Part shown: piece after piece, positions 45,601 to 59,499 of the stretch
Position numbering within the stretch: position 1 is the first letter of the stretch
Layout: each line of letters begins with the position of its first letter
Source of the DNA: Chlorokybus atmophyticus
Lineage: Eukaryota; Streptophyta; Chlorokybophyceae; Chlorokybales; Chlorokybaceae
NCBI GenBank assembly: GCA_009103225.1
Contig: RHPI01001715.1
Span: 558,125 to 622,124 of the forward strand
Length of the DNA: 64,000 nt
Direction: 5' to 3'
Translations under genes and position numbers: made by a program
Notes under the pieces: model-generated
What the model was told of the DNA's origin: nothing
The model's input: the letters and a program-made list of their open reading frames with translations, nothing else
The model's database searches: none

Positions 45601-48294
45601 TGTGTCATTTCTGTCCTCAATAAGGCTGGAGCTGGACACCCTAGACAACAACAACAACAAAAACAACAATAACAACAAGGACAACTCTGCCCTGGCATAC
45701 GTGCGCGGACGTGTGCGTCTTCTTCGCGCAGTGGCGAATCTGGTCGATGTGCATGGTGAGGGCGGCGAGTTGGTTGAGGGTATAGTTGTTGGGATACAGG
45801 AGGAGGGTAGGCTTGGTCGTCATCCCAACGCTGAAGAAGGCGGCGAAACACATTCCAAAGGTGGGGCAGAGAGGTTGTTGACTCTGCGGTTGTACGTGGT
45901 TCAGGTCTTGTTGGCCCGCGCCCGCCTGCGTGGAGAGCTCGCCACCCTCCTCGGGAACAACAACAACAATGTCCTCCTACCCGAGGAGGGGGAAATGTAT
46001 GCAGCCGAGAGTATGGGTGGTGTGGGTGTGTTGTACTCCAACGCAGGCCGCACGCAGGCAGGCCGCGCACTTAGACACGCCGAGGCACAAGTCCACGCGT
46101 GGAAAGCTGCTCTCGATACAACGATGCTGTGCGAGTGCGAGCGCGGGCTCGAAGCATCATGCTCGGCACTGTTGTCCTCCTCTTTCAAGTTATCCTTCGG
46201 CGTGTCCACAGCCTCCTCCTCCTCCTCCTCCTCGTCCTCCTCCTTGTCCTCATCTGACGCAATAATGATAACAGCGATGAGGACACGTGCAGAAGAAGCC
46301 GAGAGGAGACTTTCTCATATGACGGCATTGATGACCAAGTTGGAGAAAGACAAGTCTGTGTTGGTTGAGTCGGAGGTGTGCATGAGAGGGTTAGCCACCA
46401 TCCACGCCTTATCTGCCTTAGAGCGCACTCGCACCCGCGACACCACACACTCCACCCAACACGCCGCACACGTCCTCGCCGACGAGCGCGCCGATCACGC
46501 CCAACACATCACCATCCTCCAGAGCGAGCTCCTCAACGCCAAGGCCAAGTTCAAGGTGTATAGAGAGGAGATGCAGGTGCGGATGCTGCAGGCGCTATCG
46601 GATGTGAAAAGACAGGCGACGGCGAAGCTGGTGCTTGGGGCGGGACTTGCGCCAAAGAAGAAGCATGTGCATATGGGTGAGGAGAAGGAGGAAGAGGGGG
46701 AAGAGGAGGACAGCGGAGATAGGTGGGATATCATTGCTAGACTGGAGAAGGAGGCCAACGTGCTGCGGTAAGCTGAAGGATTGTGTTGTGATGTGTGCGC
46801 GTTTGTACACACACACACTGATCATGTAGCACATGTGTGTGTGTACGCGCGCATGTGTTTGGTCAAGTCCATTGGTCATGTGTACATGACTGTTGTTAAA
46901 CAGCTAAACTAACAGAGCAACATGCAGGGCGGACAACTCGAGTCTGCATCACATGCTGATCAAGCTGCGGTGTTTCTTCCGGGTGAGAAAAGCGTGCACG
47001 GCGCGTGCGTACGGGCGGAAGCTGCGCGAGGTTGAGGGTCAGCGGCGAGAGAGCGACGCGTGCGTGATGGCCGAGCAGGACGCCTTGCGCGCGCGCTGCG
47101 ATGCACTCGAAGACCACCTGCATAACACCCAAGCAGCCCTGCGGTTCGTTGATTGCGTGTGCGTGTGCGTGCATGCGTGCATGCGTGCATGCGTGCGCGT
47201 ATGCGCGTTCTTGTGCGTGTTTGAGTGTGCGACTGTGCGATGGTAAGTTGCTGTTGTGAGAGTGACATGTTGGGGTTGTGTGGTTCAGGACTACGGAGCA
47301 CGCCCTGGAGAAGGCTGTGGCTGAGCTTAACCACGTGCAAAAGAGCAGGGAGAAGATGCTGCAGGCCAAGGCACGCAGGCACAATCCGCTGCTGCGGGAG
47401 CACCATGCTCAGAAGCGGACTCTGGAGCAACAGAGGGACATACTGCGCAAGATTGTGCAGGAGGACCCTTTGGCTGCGTTTAATCTTGTTGGCAGCGACA
47501 AGAGTAAGAGGCAGGGGATGCAAGTAGAGAAGCAAGCGACTGGAGAACGCGCTGCGCGTGTGGTAGACGATGTGGCTGTAGACACCAGCGATCTTGATAG
47601 TGATGATGACAATGATGGTCGTAATCATCCTGATGATGAAGAACTTGACGAGGGACAGGACACGAGTAGGCAGCCCATATCCGCAAGGTCAGCGCCACCC
47701 TCAGCTCGCGTGCCTCACTTCAGTATTGTGTCGACACTACGCCCATCGCTGCACGAGATAAATCTGGAGCGGGAACTCTTGCGCCTACGAACAGAACTCG
47801 CTGACCAAAGGTGAGGCTGCACCACCCAAGGTTGCATGTCTACTAGGGGACATGCCATGTTAACTACCACTTGCTATTGCAGGGAGCTGAAGCGCCTGGC
47901 GTACGAGCGGTTGGCTAGACAGCGAGAGCATGATGAGGTGGTGGATGCGAGTAAAGATGGTGAAGTGGAGCGCAGAGCACGAAGTGGCTTCATCAGCACG
48001 CGCAATATGCCCATTACCAGGCCGCTGTTGTCCGCCAGGGACGCTGCTGCAGGTTCCACCACAGGAGGTTGGCTGAGTGCCAGAGGTGGGGTGCGGCCAT
48101 CCTCTGCAGCAGTCAAGGGCAAACAAGAGTCATTGATTCACCAGCATCGCGCGCAGTCGGCTCCTTCTGCGAGGCACCCTGTACAGAAAGTGGACACGTC
48201 GCCTGTGCGGCCGCGAACAGCACAACTTGCAAATCGACCAGGTAGTCCTCGCAGCCGAGTGCCAGGGCTCAGGTTGCCACCGCGCATGGGTTAG
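39681..48294 (+). CDS. Very large low-complexity coiled-coil protein, possibly CCDC162-like
   Basis: A long chain of exons; the best supported are about 40313-40488, 40591-40710, 40785-41174, 41269-41442, 41690-41973, 42202-42491, 42865-43573, 43708-43944, 44035-44252, 44333-45226, 45302-46768, 46927-47143, 47289-47811 and 47881-48294 (stop). The predicted protein is close to 2000 residues, mostly charged coiled coil (for example RTRAEEAERRLSHMTALMTK, ALEKAVAELNHVQKSREKML). Coding AAC/CAA repeats give Asn, Gln and His runs at 44402-44470, 44649-44693, 44820-44862 and 45640-45680. The C-terminus is basic, Ser/Pro-rich. Size and style suggest a flagellar or basal-body protein such as CCDC162, but the match is from general appearance only. 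The 5' end is uncertain: a frame from ATG near 39692 breaks at a T run near 39795. Confidence 0.6.
40257..40312. repeat. CA-rich microsatellite in an intron
   Basis: Interrupted CA repeat just before an acceptor CACACACAG. A GT/GC alternating tract at 40497-40540 lies in the next intron. Similar tracts fill other introns of the window (15318-15354, for example). Confidence 0.85.
44640..44865. repeat. Coding AAC microsatellites
   Basis: Two AAC-type runs (44649-44693 and 44820-44862) are in frame inside the large coiled-coil gene and encode Asn runs. They are likely length-variable between strains. Confidence 0.85.
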
Positions 48295-48563
48295 CACCGC
48301 AAGACAATAGCTCCACATGCAAGCTGTACAGGCGCAGTACTATGGCTGGGTTGCACCACATGATGCCACAACAACAGGCATAGAAGTTGTGAGTGTGGTT
48401 ATGATGCTGAACATACAATCTGATGTCCCTGCTCATGGCAACACCACTCGCCGAAAGAGACTGCGACTTGCACCACAACCACGCCTGATGCCAGCAGCCA
48501 TAGGTAAGGATCCATACCTCTTTGCTCAGTTAACAGGCATCAGCTGCATATAGTTCACTATTG

Positions 48564-51367
48564 CTATGATGCTAGCGCGCCAAAAAAAGGATTGGTGAGT
48601 GCTGTGTGCAACTGCTCTCCTGCTGCACTCAACAACACCGGGTCCACCTTCTCCCTAGCAAGAACGAGATTTTCACCAGAATCATCTTTACTAAACCCGC
48701 ACAACTCCAAGAATCGGATGCCGCCCTCAATGGATCCGACGCGATTCTGCAACAATGCACTTGCTTAATAGAACACCTTAAGCTGACCCAAGCTCATGCA
48801 ACGAGGTCAATGTGCCAATGCATGTACAATACAAAGTATCAAGGCCAATGCAGCTAGCTTGCCTGGAATGCGGCATTTGACAAGCGTATTCGGCGGTACT
48901 TGTCCTCATCTGGCGACCGCATAACGTTGCCAAGGTAGGTGGTTATGGTTGTTAATGCTGTCTTGAAGCGCTCCTCCTCCGCCTGTCATGACTGCAGTCA
49001 GTCAGGTCAACATCACGACCCTGCAGCAACGGGTGGCACCACCCGTGCATGCATTTCTGGATGAAATCACCTACCTTGTGTGCAGCTTTCATGCTGCGCA
49101 GAACTTGCCTCATTTCATCAATCTTTGCAGCCGGTTTGACCGGCAGCATAGCAACCTGCGGGTGGATAGAATGAAGCTGTGCCAAAGCAATACAAGCAAT
49201 ACACCAATCACAACACCCATCCAGGACCAGGTCAGCTAACGACAGGCCCGTATCTAGGCAGCATGCAACAACCTTCTTCTCCTCCACAGCTGGTTTGGGC
49301 TTCTCTGACTCTGGTTCGTCTGGAGGCAGTCCCAACTTTGCACGCCGCTCCCTCTGCACACACGCAGGTCGTGAGCAAGCACAATATGCGACTTTGATTT
49401 CAACAGAAAAGCCGCATGCATACCCTGTCTTGGTCAATCTTCTCTTGTATCTTTCTGCGTGCGCGCTCAGCCTCTTCCTTCTCGCGCCGTCGTGCCTCCG
49501 CGTTCCTGTAAAGACACCTTCATCTTAAGCACCCAAGTTCAGCCGCCCAACAAGGCAGCTGAGAAAGACACAGTATGTGTTAAGAAATAAGGCATCACCG
49601 CTGCAGCTCAAGCTGTTCCTCTTTGCGCTTTGCCTCCAATAGCTCCTTGCCCATTTGCACTCGTGCCTGCAAGTCACAACCCACAGCTGACGAATCTTGA
49701 ATAGTTACAACCTACAGGAAAGCAGCGCACGAAGGACTTGTGCTTTGTGATTCTAGTCATAGAGTGCGTGATTTGCCAGTAGTGACACACGTGAAGGATT
49801 GTGACATTGGAGACACAAAAGAACAGCACCACTGAACAGTGCAATGTTGTGAACAAAGCTTTGAAGTAAACAGTCACGTCATCGACTTGAATGATGCGCA
49901 CTGCCTCATGCATAGTCATGCTGGAGACCCGAACCACTTTGGCTTTGTTGGTGCGATTCAGTGCTCAACAGACATACCCGCTCGCGCTCAACTTCCAGTT
50001 GTCTTTCTTCTTCCTCCTTCTTCCTTCTTGCTTTGCGCCTAATTGCCATGTTTGAGAGCTTAGAACGCAAACCATCCTCAGTACAGCTGATGACGCTGTG
50101 CACTTACACAAGCTCTTCAGCTTGGGCTTTAGCCTCCTCTTTTGACAGTGAAGTCTTTGGCTTTGTTGACTCCTGTTTCTCATGGTTCAGCCAAGCATGC
50201 CAGCAGGCTGCTCACCATCACAACGCACCTCTGGTATTGTATCAATGTCTGGGTCTCCTTCATGCTCGACAATCCAATTGACAGCCGCCTCAATGTTCTG
50301 AACACCTGCTCCACAAACACGCACCCGTCACATCATTGGATATGCCAGTCCTCGTGTAGTCTGCATGTTGACCTTAAGCTGTAGCCATACCACACAGCAT
50401 CAGCGCACGAATGGCCCGCGGGCGTGGAAAGCCCATCCCTTCCAGTTCAGCAACCACCTCCGCATTGACCCCACTCGGAACTGCACCAGACATAAGGACA
50501 GCGACTTAGCTTGACTTGGACTGTGAAAGTGTTGCTGCAGAACAGACTTCACACACTCATGAGCAGACTGCGCTTCGCCCCCATTCACTCACTCTCACTG
50601 GCACTGGTGCTTGCTGCTGTTGCTGTTCCCGCTTCGCTACTTGCAGCTTGGTCTGGCGCCTGATCGGCATCCTTCATCTCTGTGTCTGTGCTGGCCACTG
50701 CAGGTGCTGGGGGAGGTGACGGTACTGACGGAGTCTGAAGATCCACTGGCTTAGCCTCGTGTGTTTTATCAACGAAACCCGCATGACCGGTGCGCTTCGT
50801 GTGCAGGTCTTGCTCCTGATGAAGCACACCAATCAGATGCTGTTGTGAGCAGGATTAATATCGTGGACGTGATGCATGCGCTGCTTTCACTGGACTACCA
50901 TCACCATAGAACCCCGGCTCACACCCTCTCCCCCTGCTTACTCCCTTCTCACCCGCGCTTCGCCTCTGCTTCAGCGTACGAGGCATGCCACGGTTGCATG
51001 CACCAGAGGGTGAACTAAACAAAGCCTTAATTCAACAGATCTACTGGATCCGAAGCATGTAAAGCAATAACAGTACCGTCTGGCTGCGGCAGGGCTTTCC
51101 ACACTCCGTACACACAATGTTCAGCACCTGCGTACCAATAAAGTATACTAAAAAATTGCTCCTTGTGTGCGTTGCAAATCAGGAAGCAAGTTACAGAGCG
51201 TCCCTCATGCAACCACACGCATACTGTGCTACAATGCAGCGCCATCTCACCGGCTGCTCCGACTCCCGGAAGTTGGTATGCAGGGTGAGCTCCGCATGCC
51301 TCTGAGCCTCGGCCGCATTTTTGAGCTGCGTTCCGCAGTCGCCGCACACGAGCGACAACGCCGCCAT
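48564..51367 (-). CDS. Zinc finger-UBA-PUB domain protein
   Basis: Probable ubiquitin/p97-pathway adaptor, resembling plant UBA-PUG proteins. Thirteen exons all in phase: 51367-51251, 51127-51077, 50815-50593, 50480-50391, 50305-50229, 50172-50108, 50086-49978, 49666-49599, 49505-49424, 49353-49273, 49155-49075, 48982-48863, 48746-48564. The N-terminus has two C2H2-like fingers (CGDCGTQLKNAAEAQRHAEL, then CTECGKPC..HTKRTGH). An acidic linker is followed by a UBA domain (VAELEGMGFPRPRAIRALML, VQNIEAAVNWIVEHEGD). A charged helical region (RKARRKKEEEERQLEVERE, KLGLPPDEP) comes next, and then the PUB domain (TYLGNVMRSPDEDKYRRIRL, FLELCGFSKDD). The last intron starts with GC. An earlier in-frame ATG at 51418 would add a hydrophobic stretch. 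Divergent from UBC13. Confidence 0.88.
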
Positions 51368-51804
51368 CACCGCCGCCACCGTCACCGCCACCGCCAAGGT
51401 CCACACCCACACGGCCACGGGCAGACAAACGAATTTCTAATCTAATGAAACCCTAACTCACTCGTGTCCAGACACAATTTGGCAAGCACCATTAAGCGTA
51501 TCCAGATACGGTTGGGGCAACTGAGTTGAGTTCGGTTAACCGCTGGTTGGTTGCCACGTGGCGCTGTCTGCCTCCGCCGCCGCGGTTGCCGCCGGCATTG
51601 CTGCGCTCAGGGCTGGGGAGGGGATCCGGGAAAGGGCGGAGCAAGCGCAAGGGAAAAGGTGAAGCTGACGCTTGAGGGTTGGCATTGAGGCAGGTGGTTG
51701 GACACTCTGTGTGGTCGCTGAGCTGCTTGGGGAGGGAAGAGCCGGCGGAGGGGGGAAGGGGGGCGGCGGGGCATCGCCGCCGTCGCCAGGGGTTGCAGGT
51801 ATAG
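51368..51804. promoter_or_regulatory. Spacer between divergent UBA-PUB and UBC13 genes
   Basis: About 440 bases, GC-rich near both starts with (CCG)n on the left. It must hold both promoters. Longer minus-strand frames here are Pro/Ser-rich and lack support. Confidence 0.55.
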
Positions 51805-53511
<1,707 letters not shown>

Positions 53512-53790
53512 ACAGCTGTTGCAAGTTAAAAAACCATTTGTAGACTGTCCTCATTTAGCCGTGGTGCGGTGGTTGCAGTGTTGTTAAGCCTGCTGGTATG
53601 CGAGTACCATAGCTTCAATGCACACAACGCATCTTGGTAGTTGGGGTACTGTAGCATCCTGAATGTCGTGGTCTTGCACACCATGTTGCACGTTATGATG
53701 TGAATGTCATGCTGTTCCATGTGGTTACATGGATGTGCCTTGCATACACAAGTGAGTTAAATGTGAAGACAGCATTGTGCATCAAGCTCC
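53512..53790. other. Short intergenic between convergent genes
   Basis: Would hold the UBC13 3' UTR and the end of the WW/IQ gene. Nothing else seen. Confidence 0.6.
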
Positions 53791-56700
53791 TTATGTTGGT
53801 GCAACGTTCAAGGGTCTTTGCACTGTGCCAGTGAGCGCAACAATAGGCACAGGTCTACCCTGGCCAGGCAATGGCAGAGCTCCTACTACTTCTGGCTGCC
53901 GGGTCCTGGGCAGGGCGGCTCCAGGAGGTGGCAACCCGTTCGATCGTGACCCGATAGGTCGTGGTGCCGGCATCCCCACCGTCATGGGCATGGGTGCTGC
54001 CATCGCAGTTGGTCTCATTTGCAAGGGGGGACGCAGCTGAATGCCAGCTGGTGAAGCAAGAATTGGTTGGGGTGCGCTTGCTTGTGGTGTTGGTATGTAC
54101 ATGGCCGGTCTCGCTACCTGGCTGCCAGCCGGCAGCACTTGCATGGGCCTAATTGGCATGCCCGCCGGTCTCACAGCGGGTCCAGGCAAGGGCATGGCGG
54201 GTGTCGGCTGAATCTGGACTGGTCTGGGTGGCGTGGGTCCACCTACTGGCATGGATTTCACTTGCACGCCAGCTGGCATGGGTATGGGCTTGGGCATGGG
54301 CATGGGCATGGGTGCCTGGCGAACCTGCGCACCGACAGGTGCTGGCATAGGCTGCCCGTCGGCTGGCAAGGGGCCTGGCTGCTGCGGTGCTGTGTTTGGC
54401 TGCGCAAGCCGAAGTGAAACTTGCTGAATTGGGAGAGTCTGTGCTTGGAGCCTTACATGCGTGGCTGAACCTAGTTGTGACGGTCTAATGCCTTGTGCCT
54501 GTACAGCTGTAGTTATTGGCTGCTGAACAACACCCGGCGCAGTCATGGGCATAGGCACGGGCATAAGCATCACTCTGGCACCAACTGGAGGCATCACTCC
54601 TGCCTGGTGCGGTCTCACCACGGCAGGCACGACTTGCACAGGCTGTGCCAGTTGCGGCCTCACAGCCACTCCACCCTGCATAGCCATCGGCATTGGCATA
54701 GGCATTGGTGCTCGCTGGGGCGCCACCTGCGGCCCTGCCGGCATCGCTACTGCTGGCCTGTACCTGCCAGGCGCAGGCATCATCGGCTGCACTGGCCTGG
54801 ATGGACCCAGCATCGGCCGCATGATGGGCACTCCACCACCCGGCATCGGCACCATAGGCATTGCGGGCCGCATGAGGGGCCAACCGGATGCCACAAACGG
54901 TCTTGGGGCTGGCTGAACACGCGCCGGCATCGGCATTGCTGAGTTTGCTGGTCTGATCATGCCGGGAGGACGATGAGGATGCATCGCTCCTGGAACCGGC
55001 ATTGTGTTGGATGGTGATGTATGTGTCTTGCTTGCTGGCGGAGGTGCTTGTTGCGGGGACTTAGAGCCATTGCTAGCTGGTTGTGGCACTGATGCCTTTG
55101 TAGCATCAGTGCTTGACACTTGCAAAAGGCTGTTGGACGCCAGCTGGGCGAGGAGCAGGTCCGAGGAGCCGTAGATATCAACGCTCACCGTGGCCGGACG
55201 CTGAAAATCTCCCCTCCGGGGTGCTCGATATCCTCCCTTTGCCTTTTGCCTCAGCTCACGTCGCACGCGATGCCCTCTCCAGCAAGCCTGTATCGTCCTC
55301 GCAGCGATATCGCTCCTGGCCTCCTCTGCCCTACCCCTACGCACCCGACATCCCCTCCAACATGCCTGTATCAGCGTCGCAGCCTGAATCCGCCTCTGCC
55401 TCTCCCTCAATCCCAACACTCGCCTCACACAATAACCCCTCCAACAAGCCTGAGAGACACATACACAAGCACACATACACGCACATCAGTCCCCTGCAAA
55501 CAGGAGACACAAACGCATAAGTCACATGACGCTCACCTGAATGACAACAGCAGCAATTCGGCGCAAGCGCATCATCCCAACATGTCGTTGCTTGTCACCC
55601 TTTCTCCTTGCGAGCCACCCGCGCGCGTGAGCTTGTATCCACACGGCCGCCTGAGTCCTTGCATCGGCGCGCGCAAGCTCGCACGGGTGGCAATACGCCG
55701 TCTCTTTAGTGGCAAAGTTGTAGTAATAAGGGGTCTTGCTTGGGCCCCTTTCATGAAATCGCAGCCACGGAACAGGTATGGAGCCCTCGTTTATGAGATG
55801 GTAGCTCATGAACCGCTTCGGGTTGTGATTGCCACCTGCGTACGCGTCTCTCCACTCAACACGCTTCTCCTCAACCTGAGCAGGAAATAAGGGAAGAACA
55901 AAGTTGGCATGTTGTGGTAATGTGGTGATGAAGGCATGAGAACTTAGGGGTGATTGGTTAACTCTTACGAGTGTGAGGAAAAAGGCGTCAAGAGGGTGAG
56001 ACCGCTGCGCGACACCCGTGCGGCGGTTGTAGTAGCAGACCTGAATGATGCAGATTATGTGTGGTAAGATCTGGCCTGATGCATGAGTTTGTCCCATGCA
56101 CATGTCTTGACAAAACCCAACCAAGTGTACCTCCCCTGTGTCGTCCTCGCACTCTTCCCATCCAGGTGGCAGAGGCGTGCTCACGGCCGCCTTTGCAACA
56201 CCCATCAAGTGCGCTTCCTCTCTGAACAATAAACGATGTTGTCATTGGATGTTGTTATCATGCACAACAGTGGCAACAACAACAAGAACAACTGTCATTC
56301 ATAGCTCACTCCGGATGGATGCCCAAGTAAAGTGCCATTGCGCGTGTCTCCTCGGGTGTGGGTGGCATTGCGTAAGCATGTTCAGCGAGCAGCTGAATGA
56401 AGCACAAAGAAACTCTGAGGAACCAGGGAACTTTCTGTCGTGCATCATCGATAGTCTTTTTCGCCAAGTTCTGTACTCACCTGGCGGCCCTCCTTGTGCA
56501 TGAACACAATGGACCTGTAGCGCTCCTCTTCAGGGTGACTCCACTATGTTGACACAGCAGAAGACAGACATGTAATCAAATCGGCAAACATAGTATGCCA
56601 ATCTGTCAATTGACCTCATACTGACTCCATTGGTGTGAAGTTAACTTCATCGCTGTATACTCTTAACGTGGGGTCTGTACCTGAGTGTGTCCCGTCCTTT

Positions 56701-57092
56701 CATCATGATAGTAAAATCGCAACCCGCCATTGCGGCCTTGTTCGTCATTGCACTCATACTCGTGCCATCCATCTATGCGTTTAAGTCAACAACCACACAC
56801 ACGACAAAGAGTATGTTGGGATCAATCCATGTGCGTGATTATTGCATCAACAAGTTCTGCTATTGCCACAATGCTCACCAGGGAGGTCCCTTGCGGCGAT
56901 CTCCTCCGCGACCCACAGGAGGTCAGCGTCGTGGACGGGGTGGAGCCCCAGGCGTCTGGCGGCGGCCGTCTCACGGGCGGCAAGCACCTCCCTGATCCGC
57001 CGCTCCTCGAGGAGCCTGTCCCCCTCCTCCTCCTCCTCCTCCAGCTGGTACAGCTCCCCCTCCGCCTGCTCCTCTTCCTGATCCTCCTCCAT
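53791..57092 (-). CDS. CEP164-like protein with three WW-type domains and IQ motifs
   Basis: Eight exons in phase: 57092-56879, 56772-56681, 56543-56481, 56392-56310, 56221-56131, 56040-55969, 55875-55537, 55449-53791 (about 870 residues). Residues 30-70 (IREVLAARETAAARRLGLHP) lead into WW domain 1 (LPDGWHEYECND, FYYHDERTGHTQWSHP). The pattern repeats with ALYLGIHPE and WW 2 (LPPGWEECEDDTGE, CYYNRRTGVAQRSHP), where the second Trp is Arg. A third, weaker copy is VPWLRFHERG..YYYNFATKETAYCHP. Then come four or five IQ motifs (IQAHARGWLARR, IQACWRGYCVRR, IQACWRGHRVRR) for calmodulin, and a 440-residue Pro/Met-rich tail. The helix-plus-WW unit is that of the centriolar distal-appendage protein CEP164, hence a likely basal-body role. 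Confidence 0.78.
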
Positions 57093-58263
57093 CGTCGCGG
57101 GACCTGCTGCGGGGCGGCGCTAGCTCTGAAGCCTGCCGGGTCGCAACGACGTCAAGGTGGTCATGGCTGTCGCCGTTGTTGCCGCCGCCATCGCCGGCAG
57201 CGGCGGCGGACGAGAGGCCCGGTCTGCCACGTGGCAGTATGCCTACAGTAACCGGTATGCTCACGTGACCCGAGAAAAGGTTCCCACCCGAACAGGATCC
57301 ACCATCGTCGGGCGTACTCTTGAACCTGATTGATGGTGTGTCACGAGCTGTTCACACGTGATGCTGGCGACCATACGCCTTTGTCTGGCAGCTAGGCGCA
57401 CGCATCAAGTTGACACTTCTGCCTGGCGTGCCCCGCAGTGATGTTAGGCTTAGTTTAGGCCTTGCTTGTTTCCAACCTCAGCTGCTCGCCCCCAGTGCAA
57501 GCCATGGTAGCCAATATGCGCGGTCACACGTATGCGCATGCTGCAGATTAGGCGCAAACACCGGGGCAGTATGTACACAATTGTTGACAAGGTTTTGCCA
57601 TGCAAGGTCGAGCACACACAGCAATCAGACAAGTGCAGAACTGATGACAACGTGCCTATCTCCATGAGTACCAATTGATTATTCAAAATTGATGGCTGCA
57701 CTTTGTGTGCAACTGGATGTTGAGCAGTTGTTGAGGTTACGGCTTCTTTAGCCCATAGTTAGTGTAAGACAATGCGCTAGTTAAACCACGGAAGTGTTGA
57801 GTTCCTAAGCTATACTGAGCAAACATGCACATACAGGAACACGGCAATGCGCATGCGCTCACACAGACACAAGCATGCAGGTGCAAGCGCACAAGCAATG
57901 CGTTTGCGCACACACACAAAGACACAGCGCAGGTGACTGCAACAGCTATGCATGCATGCATGTCTAGCAGGGGGGCAGTAGTGGTAGACGTAGAGGTAGT
58001 TAGCAGGCAGCATGTAGGCGCCTTGCCCCAATGGTCGATGTGGTGAGTGTTGGTGGTGTTGGTTGAATTGCATGTGCACGTAGGTTTGCATATTATGCAT
58101 TCCCTCTTGCATCTTTTGTACACACACGTGCGCTTGCATGCCCCCGACCAAACATGCAACCAGGCACAAGACGGACAGGAAGTATCAAGCTGAAGGTAGC
58201 AATAATATTCAATGTTCAAGTGCATAATATGCAACGCAAGATTCGTGCTTTCGCAGTGCTGCT
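57093..58263. other. Intergenic, no gene seen
   Basis: Contains the WW/IQ promoter. A TG/CA-rich tract lies at 57825-58150. Open frames there are composition artefacts. Confidence 0.5.
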
Positions 58264-59100
58264 TTATGAGCGAACGCAGGTGGTCAGCCTATGGCCAACG
58301 ATGACAACGTAAACAACAGCAACGGCAACGACAAGAACCAACAGCGATACAGCAGCAGCGACAACAGAAAACAACCACAACAACGACAGAAGCAGGCAGC
58401 AGCTGCACCATGCACCAGCTACAACAGCGACACGATAGCCATGCATGCCTGCGCAGTGGGATTTCCAGCCCTCAGCAGCCCAGCCTCACAGGCGACTCCT
58501 GTCTGCTCTTGCTCCTCCGCCTCCTCCTTTCCCGCCGCTTCCGCCGCCTTTGACCAGAGTGAGCATGCTGTACAGTCAACTTGGCTAGCTGGTTGCGGTG
58601 ACGGCGGCGGAGCGTTGTGTGCGCTGGCTTGGGCGGTGTAGGCCTTGTCTGCGTCGCCGTAGGTGGCAGTAGGTGCTTGCCAGGGTAGCTAAGAGCGCCA
58701 TTCTGAAGCGCTGCGATGGGCGGGCGCAAGGTTACAGGTTACATGACTGGCCTGTTTGTTGGTCGGTGAGTTGTGCATGTTTGCATGTGCGATGAGGTGT
58801 GGCGGAGCGTCTGGAATCACAGTCTGTTATTGCTGTAGGGTTTCGCACAAAAGAGAGGTACAAACTGCTAGTAAGCTAGCTGTTTTGCTGTCTTGCTGGC
58901 TGGCTGGCTGGCAGCAACGAGTAAGCATGGCATGCAATGCAATGCAACACATTGCCTATTAATGCTATGCCGTGCAGTGCAACGCAGCTCTCTTGGACGA
59001 AGTTGGTCTCCACACCAACTGGACATTGTGCATCCAAGCTTTTTACACGCTTGTTGTCCCACACACTGATCACTCAGTGGTCTGAGTTGATGACACGTAC
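58264..59100. other. CAACAG/GCC-rich stretch near copy B
   Basis: A plus frame at 58291-58641 is Asn/Gln/Ser/Ala-rich. The GCCTCCTCC..CCGCCGCC part near 58515-58550 resembles the reverse of the GGCGGAGG part of 26280-26340 and 16340-16400, but low complexity prevents a firm repeat call. Confidence 0.35.
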
Positions 59101-59499
59101 AGTCTTGCGAACTCGTGGTAGTCTACAAACGTAAAAGGACCCCAAGCAGCAGCAGGATGATCTGAGCACGAAACACAAGCTGACGGAACTGTAGACTGCA
59201 CTGCCATAGAGTCATTGTAGATTCCAGCTGCTGTTGTGCCCCCCCCAGCAGCAGCCCAATTTGCCTGAGCGCGTGACATGCTTCTGATTGGTTGCCGAGT
59301 TGTGGGAAAGGCAATCGAAGCAACCACCATCTAACCTGAGCACTTGACTCTGGGTTGTATTAGGTGAGTGCTGCATTCACTTGAACTGATTTAGCGAGGC
59401 GTGCAGGTGTCGCGTTTTGCGTTACAGTGTGATCTAGAATAACAGTTTGCAATTGACAGTAGCTTTGCAGCTCAGGCAGTGATGGTCAGACTACTACTG

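Noticed and set aside
53777-54942. Gly/His/Trp-rich plus-strand frames
   Set aside because: Antisense shadows of the Pro/Met-rich exon of the WW/IQ gene.
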